Shown here in pieces: positions 1 through 12,449 of a DNA stretch of 64,000 bases. Source of the stretch: Rostrohypoxylon terebratum (taxonomy: Eukaryota > Ascomycota > Sordariomycetes > Xylariales > Hypoxylaceae). The notes below the pieces were generated by a model. It did no database searches and was not told the origin of the DNA. It worked only from the letters and a program-made list of their open reading frames with translations. The number at the start of each line of letters is the position of its first letter. Position 1 is the first letter of the stretch. The stretch is taken from NCBI GenBank assembly GCA_022497145.1, contig MU385858.1:496001-560000 (forward strand), read 5' to 3'. The translations under genes and the position numbers were made by a program.

Positions 1-1839
1 TCCTTCTCCTCGGATCCCCACATCAATAACGGCCAAAGCATATTGACCGGTAACATATCTTGCGCATCCCTATCGACGAGTAATTTTGCTAGGTTGCGAA
101 TGGTGTCGATCGATTCGATCGTCTCCTTCGTAAGAGGGAGCGATTTGTATGCGACCCTATGTAAATGAATCTTACTTGCATGGTAGTTGGACAAAAAGGT
201 CCGAAACGCCCTAGAAATTGTGAGGGCAAGATTTGACGAGACGTGCGGTGCCACCAGGAGCCCGGCTGCTGCATAATCCATAAGCGGAGGTCGCGCTTCA
301 TATAATTGGCGGAGATCCTTTGAAATTTCAGCCGCAAGACTCATCACCTCAGTTTCATCTTCCACGGTACCTCGGCGCCTATGGAAGGGGTCTAGATGCG
401 CGATTCTTCCACTAAAACTTTGCACCTTCTGAAAGAACACGATGCCCGGCTGATATAAGATATCGAAAAGCATTTCTTCGATGTCTGTCTCAGTCTGGTC
501 GCCAACTCCTAGTTCGCCTCCATCGAGGCTACCTGGCGATGCGCACGTCAAAAGTTTCTCGTCAACTTCGGATAGGAAAAGCCCTTCTCCGCCGGCAGAT
601 ACTGCCCTGGCGTCAATCATCCGGATCCACGAGAGAAGCCGCACCTCGACGGCCCGGAAATGTGTTTTGTCTGATGATTGGTAAATGTCGAAAGCCCTTT
701 TGAGATTGGCATGCAGGAGCTCGTTTCTTCCTTCAAGGAGGTCCGTGTAACTGAGGAAGAAGAGAGTCGCGAGCGTGGCGGTCCGGTTGAGAGCTTCATC
801 TCTTTGTTGGGACGTGTGATCGGCCTCGTCATATCGAGTTAGCTCTGCGACGGTTTGTGCGTAATGCTTCTGCGTGGTATCTGCTAATCCTTCACCCTGC
901 CTAGATAACAGAAGCGAAGAAAACGTCAGGATGGCGTGGCGTAGTATTGATGACGATCGGGACATGGATATAAGCGCCTGCCGCATAGATGCCCACTTGC
1001 TTTGGGTCTCGACCTGGGCGATGATCGGAGGTACTACCGATTGCACGAAATAGTCCAGTAGCGCCCGGTCACCTGACGGGATGTTAGGTGGAATAGCGTT
1101 ATCCTCTAGGACGGGATATCCGTCCGAATTGCTCGATATAGAGACATCAAAAGTGTTTCCTGTAGTGGGCGAAAGGTTTGCAGAAAACGACGGAGTCTAG
1201 TCGAGTTAGCGATCGTTCTCTCTCCGCATTTGCAAAGCCTATGGATGGAGAGCTTCGGAAGGCGGCGTCAACATACCATGATAGAATTTGGCAGGGCTTG
1301 ATCCATCACGGACACGTCTTGGTTTCCCCAAGATGGGGGTTTCCAAATCTCTGAGCCATCCCACATGAAGCTCGCGTAGTTGAACACATCGTCAAATGAT
1401 TCCTGGGCAGAGGAAGCTGAGGGCTGTGCCGGAATATCAAGAGTCCTCTGATTCCCACTGCTGCTACTATTGCCATCGGATCTCGCTCGGTTAGTAGGTA
1501 GGGCGGCTCCCAGGGTATTCGTCAAGAGGGTTGAGTTCGACGGCCTCCATCTACATTCCAAGTTCAAGCGGGAACAATGACCGCATATGGGACGAATTTC
1601 ATTACAGCGCACTTTGCGACGCCTATACAACCGAGTTTTATTTAGCAAGGGGTCATCAGCTGATAAGCTACCGCCGACGCCGACGCCGACGCCGACAGCG
1701 ATCAACAGAAGTAAGCAAGCCGCGAGGATAATGCGCGGCACAGCACCTACCTGCAGGTCATACAGCCATTCTTAGATCTGGCCGGTCTCTTGACAGGCGT
1801 TGGCGGCTGCTGCGGCGTTTGTGAGCCTGTCTGCTGCAT
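1..1839 (-). CDS. Zn2Cys6 transcription factor, partial (3' end beyond window)
   Basis: Fungal binuclear zinc-cluster regulator, a nuclear DNA-binding activator or repressor. Exons read on the minus strand: 1839..1751, 1622..1277, 1196..1 (open). Introns at 1623..1750 and 1197..1276 have GT-AG ends and keep the frame. The cluster has the spacing C26-x2-C29-x6-C36-x6-C43-x2-C46-x6-C53, and the first intron splits the codon after C29. From about residue 165 the protein is helical and resembles the fungal-specific transcription factor domain 2 family (stretches such as SSILRHAILTFSSLLL and FFLSYTDLLEGR). At least 543 residues are present with no stop before the edge. The start is the only ATG upstream of the cluster in frame. 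Target genes are unknown; the neighbouring aldolase on the same strand is a possible but untested target. Confidence 0.88.
1674..1697. repeat. GACGCC hexamer repeat inside an intron
   Basis: About four copies of GACGCC lie in intron 1 of the zinc-cluster gene. Translated on the minus strand, the intron gives a spurious hydrophobic valine-glycine run that could be mistaken for a signal peptide. Confidence 0.7.
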
Positions 1840-2716
1840 CTTTTACGGTAGGTTGCAATTCATAGCGTGACGGTTTGAAAAGCCAACTCATTCCTATACG
1901 AGTCCGACATTTGATAATAACATTGCATTTGATGAGGAAGAAGGGCGGACTAGGTCAGACAGGTCGGACAGGTTGGGGTAGGTAGCGTTCCACATTTCTT
2001 CTTCTTTCCTCTGCAGTGCAGACCGGGTATACAGAATACTGTGTACATACCTTAGGTATGTATTATTATGTAACCTACATACTATTAGTAGTTGTAGTAC
2101 AGAAACTTGTAACCCCACAATTTACTATAGGTAGGTAGTACAGGCTCTTCTCCTTCTCCACAAATGCCCTGGAACTGGGGGAGTCTGGAGATCCTAGCTA
2201 GCAGCAGGAGCAGGCCAGGAGACGCATCCAGTTGGGTCTTGGCAATACTGATCGTACCACTTCCAATTGGAATTCCAGAGCCGCGGTTCGATCCCCTGAC
2301 CAGTCGTAGCGATTTTCTTGGCTGACTTTGCATGGTATTGTACTTGTACCATACCTAATCTAGCATAGTAGCCTAAGGCTATAACACACAGAGTACCTAC
2401 CTAGTAGGTACTAGTAACTAGGTACGTAGTATACCTCCAGGGCTACATATGTCATACCTACCTCTCTACCTGTACCTACTTACCCGACCTAGACTGACAG
2501 GGTTAACAGCTTAAAACCTACATACCTACATACCTACATGCCTAGGTAGGTAGCATTCATCGAACGAGCGGTGACTTTGTAGAAACCTACTTACTCAGTA
2601 GATAGGTAGGAGGTAGGTAGGTAGGCAGACAGGCAAACAGGTAAACAGGTAAATATACATAGATATATACATTTATAATCATTCGAATGCTGACAATATC
2701 TATAGATAATTCCAAT
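1840..2716. other. Intergenic, rich in TACCTA/TAGGTA words
   Basis: Spacer between the regulator and the aldolase. No coding evidence. The part from about 2390 to 2640 is dense in tandem and inverted TACCTA and TAGGTA words, including runs of CTACATAC and GGTAGGTAG. It should contain the promoter of the regulator and the 3' end of the aldolase transcript. Confidence 0.6.
2390..2640. repeat. Cluster of TACCTA/TAGGTA short repeats
   Basis: Dense tetra- to hexanucleotide tandem words (CCTA, GGTA, ACATACCT) in both orientations, able to form many small hairpins around CCTAGG and AGTACT. The same words recur in nearly every spacer of the window. Confidence 0.75.
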
Positions 2717-3889
2717 CTATGGACTTACCAAGCTTGCCTCGACACTCTCTAAAGGCCTTACTATCTCCGTGATCCAACTTTGCTTCTTAGGATCGTCAAA
2801 TTCGGGATAAGGCCGCCGGCAGTGACAACTAGCTTCCGGATATCCTAAATACTTAGCGACAACCCATTTAGTCCCGTTGATGCCGCCTTTTCCGAACCCC
2901 CATTCAACACCGGCCAACTTTATTTGAGCTTCGGCGGCCTCACCGAGTTTTTCTTGGTTATAGAGGTCAAATAGTTGCACGCAAGCCTAGGTAGCGCTGC
3001 TTAGTAACGTTTCAACCGTTTCAAACGTCAAGTGCTCAAGTGTTCAAGTGTTGGGGGACAGTGGACAGTGGACAGTGGACTCACTCTAGGGTACAGGTTG
3101 GCGACTCCAGTCACAGACCCAATCGAACCAACGGTCATTGCGGGGATGAGCCAATCACTCTGACCCGCTATGGCGGCAAACTCGCTTGGCTCGTATTGGG
3201 CTTTTATCCTGGCTACCTTTGCGATGCCTCCGCAAGTTAACTTGACCCCGACAATGTTGGGGTGAGCCCCAAGTTTAGCCAGCATCTCTGAATTTACATC
3301 AATGCCAGCGGCAACTCCGGGAAAGTTGTAAATGAGGATCGGTATGGGACTTGCATCGGCAAGCTATTCTCACTCGTTAGCATATCGAGTGTCCGACCCG
3401 TACAGTCGCAAGGTATCGCTACCTACCTCTGTGAAAAACCCGGTGACTGCATCCTCGCTCATAGCGAAGTGGAAGTAACTTGGGCACAGAACCAATGTGA
3501 AATCGGCTCCAGCTTCGTGAGCTGCTATCACATCCGCTATGACATCTTTTGTGCTTTGCCCGGTGCTTCCGACTGTAATTGGTAGGTCCGGCCGGCCAGC
3601 TTTCGATGCTACCTCTTTCGCCAACTTTATGAGTTGGATCTTTTCATCTCTCGTCATTGTAACGGCCTCGCCATTAGTGCCTGCTAAGACGACTGTCGTT
3701 ATCGCATTAATAAACCTGTTCCGGGAAAATACATTCTTCGGGACACCTACTTCCATGGACCCCGGATTTGACGAGAAAAGAAAGGTGCTTTCTCTGCAAA
3801 TCCCAATCGATTTCTTGACGCGCATCGTTCTTAAACCACGTCAGGCTAGGAGGGTGAATACCTGGAGGAAAGGAGCGAGAGGCCGACAT
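2717..3889 (-). CDS. Dihydrodipicolinate synthase / N-acetylneuraminate lyase family aldolase
   Basis: Class I aldolase of the DapA/NAL family (PF00701 type), 317 residues, the usual family length. Exons on the minus strand: 3889..3751, 3692..3427, 3363..3085, 2986..2717, joined by GT-AG introns that restore continuity. Family landmarks: GTNGEAVTMTRDEK (equivalent of the GTTGE loop), LIYNFPG with the catalytic tyrosine, and GVKLTCGG with the Schiff-base lysine. Ascomycetes make lysine by the aminoadipate route, so a true DHDPS role is unlikely. A 4-hydroxy-2-oxoglutarate or related 2-keto-acid aldolase is more plausible (inference); the substrate cannot be read from sequence. The stop codon sits in a GTAAGTCCATAG context that mimics a splice donor, so a short further exon is not fully excluded. 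Confidence 0.87.
3056..3080. repeat. GGACAGT 7-bp tandem repeat
   Basis: Three full copies and one partial copy of GGACAGT inside the third intron of the aldolase gene. Confidence 0.75.
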
Positions 3890-6653
3890 GATCTGATGAC
3901 TTGTCGATTTCTCTTCTAAACCAATTTTCACAAAATAAATACGCAACAATGACCGCGAGACGTAAAGTTTACTATCTGAGAAGCAGACACACGGGAGCTA
4001 GGAACAAAGGAGTTTTGTATCTGGTTGCCACGCGACGGCCGAGACGCCGAGATCCACCACGGCTGCGGGGAGGCGACGCCACGGATCCTATCTCGTCAAT
4101 CTCATTAATCTGTGATCCAAAATCGTGGTTTAATGCACATCGTCGCGTGTTTTTCCCACAAGTTCTATCGTTTTTGTGGAGTTTTGAGGGCAAAGGCGAC
4201 GACCTTGGCGACTGACACCCCCGTTAGCGTTGCCGACACACTGGGGAAGCGAGGCGGGATGCCGATTTGCTGGCGTATGGGTCCTTGTCGCCTAATGGCA
4301 TAGTGGCTATTCTCAATTGATTTTCATCCATATCCCGCATTATTATCTAAGCTCTTCGTGGAGGTTACTATTTAATAAGCTAGTAGCTTCACGAGATAGG
4401 GTCTCCATATCTTGTCCGCGATTGAAGGGGGCGCGGAGCATTAGTTCATTAGATAATCGAGAGCGATTCCAAGCACCGCACACTACCCAAGATTCAAGTA
4501 AGCAATATCTCGGCATCATCTCTGCCAACTTACTGCGACAGTCTACAATGTGTCCCCATCGACCCTTAGGTGGGTCGACCGGCCCTCGAGAACCGGGTAA
4601 TTGGTAACGACGTGTTTCACGGTGATACCTCACAGAAGAATCCGGAACTCCTCATCGTCATTATTCCTCATCATACATAAACAATACGTCAACGACGTAA
4701 GTAGGGAAATATCTGCCGATTCGCGAATCTCACCAAACTAGTACATCGGCTGAAACCGGGGTTATAGAGAATTGCTAATGTCATGATATAACAGAACTCT
4801 TCGCCCGGATACCCTAGAGTTTCCTTTTTGTCTTTTTGGGTCAGCGTGCTTATGGGAGGGATATGTCACTACCTAAGACTTAAGTAGGTACTTATGATAT
4901 GATCTCTTTTAATACTGTACGAATTGTTCTCGCGCCCCGGTTGTGGTGTATGGGCTCTATGCCCATGTTACTTTGCATCTACTTACGCTCTACCTAGGGC
5001 CGGCGACGAGTGAGAATGCACAACTTCTCACATGTCAGCAAGTTCATGATCTCAAAGGGCCGAGAAGCAGTCACCTACTTATTCCCGACTGGGGACTTCA
5101 ATACGTGCAGCCGGCAGCGCTAACACCGCATTGCATTCCCGCAGCGGATAGGGCAAGCCTTACGTACATTAACTTAACTTTCTGGTGGGTGCGGAGCATA
5201 TGCGGTTGGTTGACACACCTGATATAAGCTGACTCAATTGGCATTCCCTCGTGGTGGGCGTGGGAGTTACGCCATAGGGCGGGCCGGTACGGATGGATCA
5301 ACCGCCATGTGAGTAAGAAATACAAAGCGTGATTAAATGATCACAGGGCTGTACACAATTCTTTCACGATGCATGCTTGGGAACACGAAATTGTCGTGCT
5401 GGTAAGCTACATACGGGAAGATATTCCGGTCTATTGGATGACGTCTCTGACCTCACTCCCACAGGATGACAGCGCCAAGAAAGAATCCGAGAAATTGTAC
5501 GTGCCTGGCTTAGACATGTACAGACTATAAATCATGTTTCTTAACTAACCGGATATTTCATACATACAATTGCCTCATTAGAAGGTCGATTTGGATCATC
5601 GTGATGTATGTCACTATACCCAAATGCACTTCATCACATCCCAATCCAGCATAGATTTGACCTCGTATCTCGGGAAGTTCTAGACTCAATGATCGTCATG
5701 GGGGTAGGTTCGCTGGGTAGCAACGAGAAGGGAGCTATAAAACGACTTATATACGTTTTGGGTATATTTTTCTCCCCTAGGCCATTTTTTCTGTCACTTT
5801 TCTGTCGATCCATTAACGAGACAACTAAGGAGCGGACCGCAGACGTCTTAACTGGATTTTGAAAGGCGGGACTGGGTAAGATATACAAACCGACAGTCTG
5901 GATCCCGCCCCAAAATCGCTCGCCTTCCCCCCCTTCCACAAACCTCAGACGCTCAGACGACAATCCGCAGTGAGAGGCCGATAGCTCCCGAGCCTGACGA
6001 GGTCTGATCTACATGGGTTTGGAAGGATGGGATGAGCGCTAGCGCACGTCCTCCGACGCAGGCGAAGGCCAGCGCTCCGTTTACTGGGCCGGGCCGAAAG
6101 AGGGTCAGAGAGCGCCAGCCCAAGGTCTCGCTCCGCAAAAACACACCCATGAGAGAGGGCAGCCAATGCGCGTCGCGAATCCTCTTATCCCCTAACGGCT
6201 TTTGCTTTTCGCAATGTCACATTTGGCCCATCTACCTTCACTCATCACGACGCAAACCTATCCCGTCCTAGGAAATCGGGCGACCCCTTTCTCTCTCGAG
6301 CGCATACTTACCTGCAATCCTCTCATCCTAACGCTCGCGAAAATTGCGTAAGCTCGCGGTGCTTCGGCCGGGCGGTCGGCGGTCGATCATACGACGTGTT
6401 ACGCAGCGCTACCTGCCCTCAAACTACCCAGCATCTAGTATGTGCATTTGGCTTAGATAGGTAGCTAGGCAACGCATGTACGTAACTATTGCTCCCGGCT
6501 TTGGGGCCGGCGTCTAAGGAATGATGCTGCTGCTGCGGGCGCGGTGCGTGCATTACCTGTTTTCCCTGTCGCGAATCCGTCCGCGGCGGGGTCTGGACCC
6601 TGCATTCTGCGACCGAGACATCACCAGGTACTACTTGCTCACATACCTACTTG

Positions 6654-6701
<48 letters not shown>

Positions 6702-9700
6702 GTACCCGCAAGTTTTGCTTTCCCGAACGATGCACTACGTACTTGCTTTCTGCGCGAGAAATGGATCCATGTATGTGCCGACTTTGTTTGTCCCCGCTCC
6801 CTCCCTCCCTCTCTCCCCCAAAACTTGGTCGCGGACGGAACGGGAGGCCTCAGACGCATAAGGCTGATGGAGCGACGTGGGGGATTGGCCCTCCTGGCCC
6901 TCTCGCTCCCTACATCATATGCACCGCGGGGCCAATGGCGAGCGCGACAAGACGTCGATACCTGCGGCTCGACCGTTGCGCGCAGCTAGCTCGGTGGTTT
7001 TCGGTCAGTTGGGGCGAGCATTCCCCGGTTCTGGTTTCTCTACCGCGTAATTTGTCCAATGTTAGGAAATTGAGACTTTGCTTTTGGTCCTCGCGCATCT
7101 TAGGGGAGGGTTAGATGCTAGGTAGGTAGGGGAGTATACGAATCATCGCCTAGTGTGCTTCGGGTCGCTATGATTGACGGCTAGCCGGAACACTGTAGTT
7201 CGAACCAACGTTAGCAGGATCAATAGCACCAAGTACTGTATACTCGAGCTATAATGCCTACCTTGTCTATAGCCGAGAAGCAGCGCGCGTATCGCGGAGT
7301 AAGCATGGGGACTTGTGAGTTCCTCTCGGGATGATCCGTGAGTAATAGTTTGGCTCGCTGAAGATATCCCGGCGTGAATCATGACGTTGGGATCGGCGGC
7401 ATGCTTCAGCAAAGTTCATGATCGTTAGCGAGTGTCTAGCGTCATCCATATCTGTATTCTCATGTTGTATGACATTGGGCTCCCAGACTATTAGAATTGA
7501 GCATTCTTCATCATTTGAAAAGAATTTTATATATCTACTAAGCGTAAGCATTAGGCTTTCGTTAGTAGTAGAATTACGTAGGGCGGGAAAACAAAAGGCT
7601 GAAGGGGCTACCTCGCGTATCCCTCGCGAAGAGATGCCTGTTCATCTAGCTTCGGTACCGGCCTGGTACTATTGGGTATACGGCAAGCCTATTTAACTCA
7701 ATTCCTATTATTCTATGACATGCTAGTGCACTGATACTGTATTGTATGTAATTCGTCGAGATAATCATTTGAACCCCGAGAATGATAACATGCTGAAAGA
7801 AACATGCTAGTGGTCATGTCTGTAGTTGAAGAATGTCAGAAACACAGGAGTAGCAGCAGATTGTCCCCTATAAGGTCGCTGTATATTTAGGTAGGTAGTC
7901 AGGAGGTAGACATTAGAAAAGGACTGACAATAGAGCCCGTTTGGTTGTGAGTTTTAATGAGGCTATCAAGTTCCGCCAAGTTGACTACTAAATCGCGAAT
8001 CAACATTTGTCTCCTAGACAATACCATTCACTTTAGACAGCCCGTATGATTTTACAATAACCGCCATCTTACTCCTATCATGAATCGCTTAGTTGGCCAT
8101 CTATATTGTCAATCCTGTAGATGTCTGCTTGTTTCCATTAGTGTTTATATTCTAGTTAAGCAGTTGTCACCTACCCCTATCAAGACACCTAGCTGTGCTA
8201 TTCCAGGTCCCTAGACTGCCTACCTACCTATCTACCTAGCAGCCTAGGTAACTATCTAGACAGTTCTAAATAACTCCATGAGGCCTATGAGTGGAAACAC
8301 GAAGCCACTTTACAGTACATTACTAGGGTTGAGCATGTAGTCGTAGGCTATGCCAGAGGGCGCAAGACTAGTAGTAACAGGAAGCTTGCTGTAGGCTGGA
8401 TAGACGATAGAAACCGACCCTCTTTAGATCTCTCATGTAATGCTTAACCTCTTGCACATACGATTGAAAGGGTTACACGAAATATAGTACTAGGTGACGA
8501 TACGATGCTGCTATATTGCTTTTTCCTGCCAACCCCTGACAACGTAAACAATCGGCGTAGCTGTACGAAAGCTCCATAGTACGTCAACAGAGCCCACATT
8601 ATCCCATAAAACCTAGCTCGTCAGAATCCTAGTGGAGATGTAAAATGAAGAACTGTCACGGTGAGCAGAAAAGAAAGTGTGGTGACAGGTAACAAGATCG
8701 AACACCAAAACACGGTAAGTCTGTGACACTCCGTGCTGGTACCCAGATGGCTGACCTTGATATACTTAAAAGTTCAATGATAAAAACTGCTTCCCATACT
8801 ACCCATATCGGGCAATTAATGTAGACGAGTTACGAGATGGGTATGGGGCGATCATGGTGTTGTCATACCACAGGCACCTCTCTGACATATCTTCCCTACC
8901 GTAGGTACCTAGTAGACAAGGTGCTATGTAGCTAGGGCGTGAGGAGGAAGCTATACGGACATAGAGTGCCACGTTCCACTTGTGTTTGACGATGCCATCT
9001 GGAAAAGAGACATTGGTGAGTATCCCTAATAGTAGCTTGCACGCTGTATTGACCTGCCGGCCTATGGATTTGTGGTTTTTAGATTCTCGATTAGCTCGGC
9101 CTTGGATCCAAGGATTCATTGCTTTCGGTCAACGGATACCTGCATTATGTCTATGGCGCCACGATGTAGGCAGAGTATATAGGCTACGCCACTTAATATT
9201 GAGCGTTGTTAAACCAAGGTTAGATATCGGACGATTGTAGAGAAGAAGGATTGACGAATATCACTAGGTATGGGAGAAGCGGAACACTAGGTAGGTACCT
9301 AGTTTCTTGATGTCGTGGCAAATAACTAGTACTTGGATACAAGGAGTAATATCCATGTCCCCCAAAGCCCCTATTATCTGCAATCCCATGCTTGATATAT
9401 GATAATTGTTGATGATATCCTTGTCTAGATCTAAAGTGGGTGGCGTTTTGGACACTGGTCCGGTCATGATTTGAGCGTATTGACCGGAGAAGAAGGGGCC
9501 ACCGTTTTAGAATGCCACTTGGTGATATCTTATGATCATCGATGGGACAGTATTGTATCTCCAACCCGTAGATACCCATGGGAATTGTTTATTATCTATT
9601 GAGGCATCTGGACAACATCTCGACAGCGCCGGCGGTAGTCGGAGTCTGACCAGCTGAACAACTCCAAGTCCGGTAAGTGGTTCTTCCATATTGAGAAACG

Positions 9701-9750
9701 CGTGCAGAAAATATATTGTGGATGAAGATACGTGGCTCACGGCTTTATGA
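3890..9750. other. Long gene-empty stretch
   Basis: Nearly 5.9 kb in which I find no ORF with recognisable protein features or an intron-linked exon chain. It holds a CT microsatellite at 6659..6698, scattered TAGGTA words (around 7110, 7890, 8220, 8890, 9290) and several sub-120-codon ORFs of random composition. The first few hundred bases should contain the aldolase promoter. The part below 9750 should contain the 3' end of the RIB7 transcript. Confidence 0.55.
6659..6698. repeat. (CT)20 microsatellite
   Basis: Uninterrupted CT dinucleotide run of 40 bases. It generates leucine-serine ORFs in the plus frames and arginine-glutamate ORFs on the minus strand, none of which look like real genes. 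Confidence 0.95.
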
Positions 9751-10695
9751 TCAAGGCGTGAGTTTCCCACATAGTACTACATCTTCTCCAAGAGGTACCC
9801 ATGTTGTGCTGGTGAGCCGAGCTACGGCGCTCGGTCTACCGTCTGGGTCGTCAGGGTCAACTTTCCGGGGAGGAGAGACAAAGACACTTCCTTGACCCAG
9901 CCAGACGGGTGCAAGGGTTATGATAACCGAGTCAACTAGATCTGAATTCTCGCATGAAAGGAGGGAATTTATCACTTCGCCACCGCCTTCGATCATGATG
10001 CTCCGCAGCCCCTCGTTTCGTACGGCAGCGAGAATAGTACGCCAATCGAAACGCCGACTATATGAGTTCGTGTTAGAGTTCTGGCTTTGGGACCCACTTA
10101 GGACTATAAACTTCCCGCCGATGTCTTCCAATAACTTCCTTTTGTTCTCCGGGGGCTGCGGCACAGTCGTGATAATATATGGGGCTCGGCCTTTGCCTGA
10201 CTGAGCTAACCGCATTACTTTGCTCTCTGGAGTGAAGTTCCAACGCAGACGAGGGTCAATAATTATCGGTCTCGGCTGGTGGCTAGTAAAGGTATGATTC
10301 GCATCATCGACTGTAGATTTCCCAGCCAAACCTAAGAGTGCACCAACGCCGGCTGTAGCTGCAGAGGCCGAAGTTTCCAAGGGTGGACAATCTGCAGCGA
10401 GGCGGGAGTTCAAGCCAGGGTCATCGGCAATGGCTGTTCCAACTCCGATGCAGATGGCGTCGTGGCGGCTGCGAAGATAATGGGTCATGGCTTTTGATTG
10501 GGGCCCGGAGAGGACAGTCCTGATACCCGGTCCGAGAGACAGGGCCGAATCAAGCGAAGTGGCGAAAGTTAGTGTGACGAACGGCAAATCAGACGAAGAA
10601 GAGGTGACATCTTTAACATCTGTTACCGGGGGTGGGAGATGAGGCTCTAGCCTCTCCCTTTCTATTGATGGAAATACTAATGGAATTTCAGCCAT
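9751..10695 (-). CDS. RIB7: 2,5-diamino-6-ribosylamino-4(3H)-pyrimidinone 5'-phosphate reductase
   Basis: Riboflavin biosynthesis enzyme: NADPH-dependent reduction of the ribosyl side chain of the pyrimidine intermediate made by GTP cyclohydrolase II. Single exon of 314 residues starting at the ATG at 10695. It has the RibD C-terminal/dihydrofolate-reductase-like fold. Landmarks: FVTLTFATSLD near residue 40, then GPQSKAMTHYLRSRHDAI, GVGTAIADDPGLNSRL, PRPIIIDPRLRW, and near the C-terminus SIMIEGGGEVI. The order matches fungal RIB7 throughout. A serine/asparagine-rich insert after FIVLSGSQS is variable between fungi. Neighbours are unrelated. Confidence 0.95.
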   Translation of the reverse strand: MAEIPLVFPSIERERLEPHLPPPVTDVKDVTSSSSDLPFVTLTFATSLDSALSLGPGIRTVLSGPQSKAMTHYLRSRHDAICIGVGTAIADDPGLNSRLAADCPPLETSASAATAGVGALLGLAGKSTVDDANHTFTSHQPRPIIIDPRLRWNFTPESKVMRLAQSGKGRAPYIITTVPQPPENKRKLLEDIGGKFIVLSGSQSQNSNTNSYSRRFDWRTILAAVRNEGLRSIMIEGGGEVINSLLSCENSDLVDSVIITLAPVWLGQGSVFVSPPRKVDPDDPDGRPSAVARLTSTTWVPLGEDVVLCGKLTP

Positions 10696-12092
10696 TTGAG
10701 AACAATGAATTGTTTGAGAAATTCTTCTGTGACGGTACTTGAACTGGCCTCAAGATTGATATTCGGTATCTCTAAGGGATCTAATGTAGGTATTATATAT
10801 TCAAGTCGTGACCTCAACACATATAGATAGCCTAGAGGCAACATGATATGAGATTGAGAGTATGAGAGTATGAGAGTGTGAGTGTAGTTGTAGTAGTAGA
10901 AAGATGGATCCACCTATGAAGAGAAGAGAGGTGAAGTTGACCGCTAAGTAATACCCCCGTATCTCGCATAGCTCTGTAAGCCAATTAGCATTCGCGTAGA
11001 GTCAAATTCATTACCTTTTTGGTGCATAGATTAATTATATAGGTCTCTCTATGCACTAACAGGGATTCGAGACTGCGAGTTGCTTTTTTCGAACCACCGT
11101 TCAATTCCAAATAATATATCGAATAGAGTCGGTGAATGGAATTAACAATTTGTTACGTTCGGGAAGAGAACACGGTAAGTTCGCAGGATATTACTTCGAA
11201 AGCTCTAAAGATATAGGCATGGATCTATGTAAGACTTTGTAAGTTGTATCTAGTATTAATTATGTGGCTCATATTGACCAATCAACGTAAATGAGGCGTG
11301 ACAATAGGAAACACCGCCACAAGCGTACAATGTGGATGTGGCGTAAATTACTGTAAGACATGCTACCCTAGTACTAGGTATGTGCGTACCCCTGTACCTG
11401 AGTCACCCCAGTCTTTCCAGTCTTTCCAGTCTTGCGACGTAATTTGTTTGATGTTGTTGAATCTCAAAGAAACTCGCAACCGTAGTATTTCAACAATCGT
11501 ACCTTTTGAATCCTCCTGTCTATCACTCACTGTAATATATCTCTTACTAGAACTTCTGTTAATTCTTGCCAGCCAAGATTACAAGATTATTTCGTACTAC
11601 ATACATTCATTAGAAATCTCTAGAGTCTAGACAAGTGAGACACTACGCGTCCACAAAGGCTCCGCCACGAATCTAACCACATCCTCTCTGCGCCAAACCT
11701 CGGCGCCAACAGACTGGTGCGGCCGACTATCCGAAGGGTGGGCGCTTTATTTGTATTACCTGAAAGCCTCGACCCTGATCCCTCTCCGCCTTCGCGAAAA
11801 CACCCAATTCTTTCTTTTACGCCGTAAATGCAGGGTTGATCCGACTAATTCGACAAGCCAACCTCGACATTTCCTGATCGCATCTTGATCTCGCGCATAC
11901 AGCACATACATACCTAGGACCTACATACATACATACATCCACACGTACATACATATTCCGTACTATACTAAAGCACACTAAACAATCCGCCACCACTCAC
12001 AATCGGCCCGGACCGCGCCCCCTAAGCAGCAACACCGTCCGATCCATCACTCAATCCGCATATCTCTACCTCCATCGCATAAACCCATCACC
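10696..12092. other. Intergenic, no gene seen
   Basis: Spacer between divergently oriented RIB7 and the CYSTM-like gene, so it should carry both promoters. The 250 bases before 12093 are CT/CA-rich with a TACATACA run at about 11910-11955, typical of a fungal 5' leader. Short ORFs here have no recognisable features. Confidence 0.55.
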
Positions 12093-12449
12093 ATGTCCGG
12101 CAAGAACGATCTGCCCCCGGCTTACGGCGCGCCCCCGCAAGCCCCGCAAGCCGCCTACCAGGGCGGCTACCCTCCCCAGCAGCCGGGCTACGGGCCGCCT
12201 CCGAACATGGGCTACTACCAGCAGGGACCTCCACCGCAAGGCCAGTACCAGGGAGGCTACTACGGACCGCCTCAAGGGCAACAAGGTTACTACGGGCCGC
12301 CCCAAGGGCAGCAAGGTTACTATCAGCAAGGTTACCCCCCGCCGCAGGGGCAATACCAGCATCAGCAATCTTCGTCGGGGGCCGACGGCTGTCTGGGAGT
12401 GTTACTGGGCGCGCTGGCGTGCTGCTGCTGTTTAGACTGTCTGTTCTAA
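12093..12449 (+). CDS. CYSTM-like Pro/Gln/Gly/Tyr-rich protein with cysteine C-terminal segment
   Basis: Small protein of 118 residues. Residues 1 to about 92 are low-complexity, with repeats of the type YYGPPQGQQG and PPQGQYQGG. The last 25 or so residues form a hydrophobic, cysteine-packed segment (GCLGVLLGALACCCCLDCLF) ending at the stop. This layout matches the cysteine-rich transmembrane (CYSTM) module found in small tail-anchored eukaryotic proteins, many linked to stress tolerance (family knowledge). Membrane attachment by the cysteine segment, perhaps with palmitoylation, is inferred. Single exon. Transcribed convergently with the monooxygenase. Confidence 0.85.
   Translation: MSGKNDLPPAYGAPPQAPQAAYQGGYPPQQPGYGPPPNMGYYQQGPPPQGQYQGGYYGPPQGQQGYYGPPQGQQGYYQQGYPPPQGQYQHQQSSSGADGCLGVLLGALACCCCLDCLF

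Noticed and set aside
1623..1750. Apparent signal peptide before the zinc cluster (minus strand)
   Set aside because: It is intron sequence with GT-AG ends; removing it completes the six-cysteine motif.
6305..6330. ATACTTACCTG, like the 5' end of U1 snRNA
   Set aside because: Sequence after the first 11 bases does not resemble U1, and no Sm site or stem-loops were seen.
6521..7114. Plus-strand ORFs through the CT repeat
   Set aside because: Length comes from the repeat in every frame; flanking sequence has no coding character.
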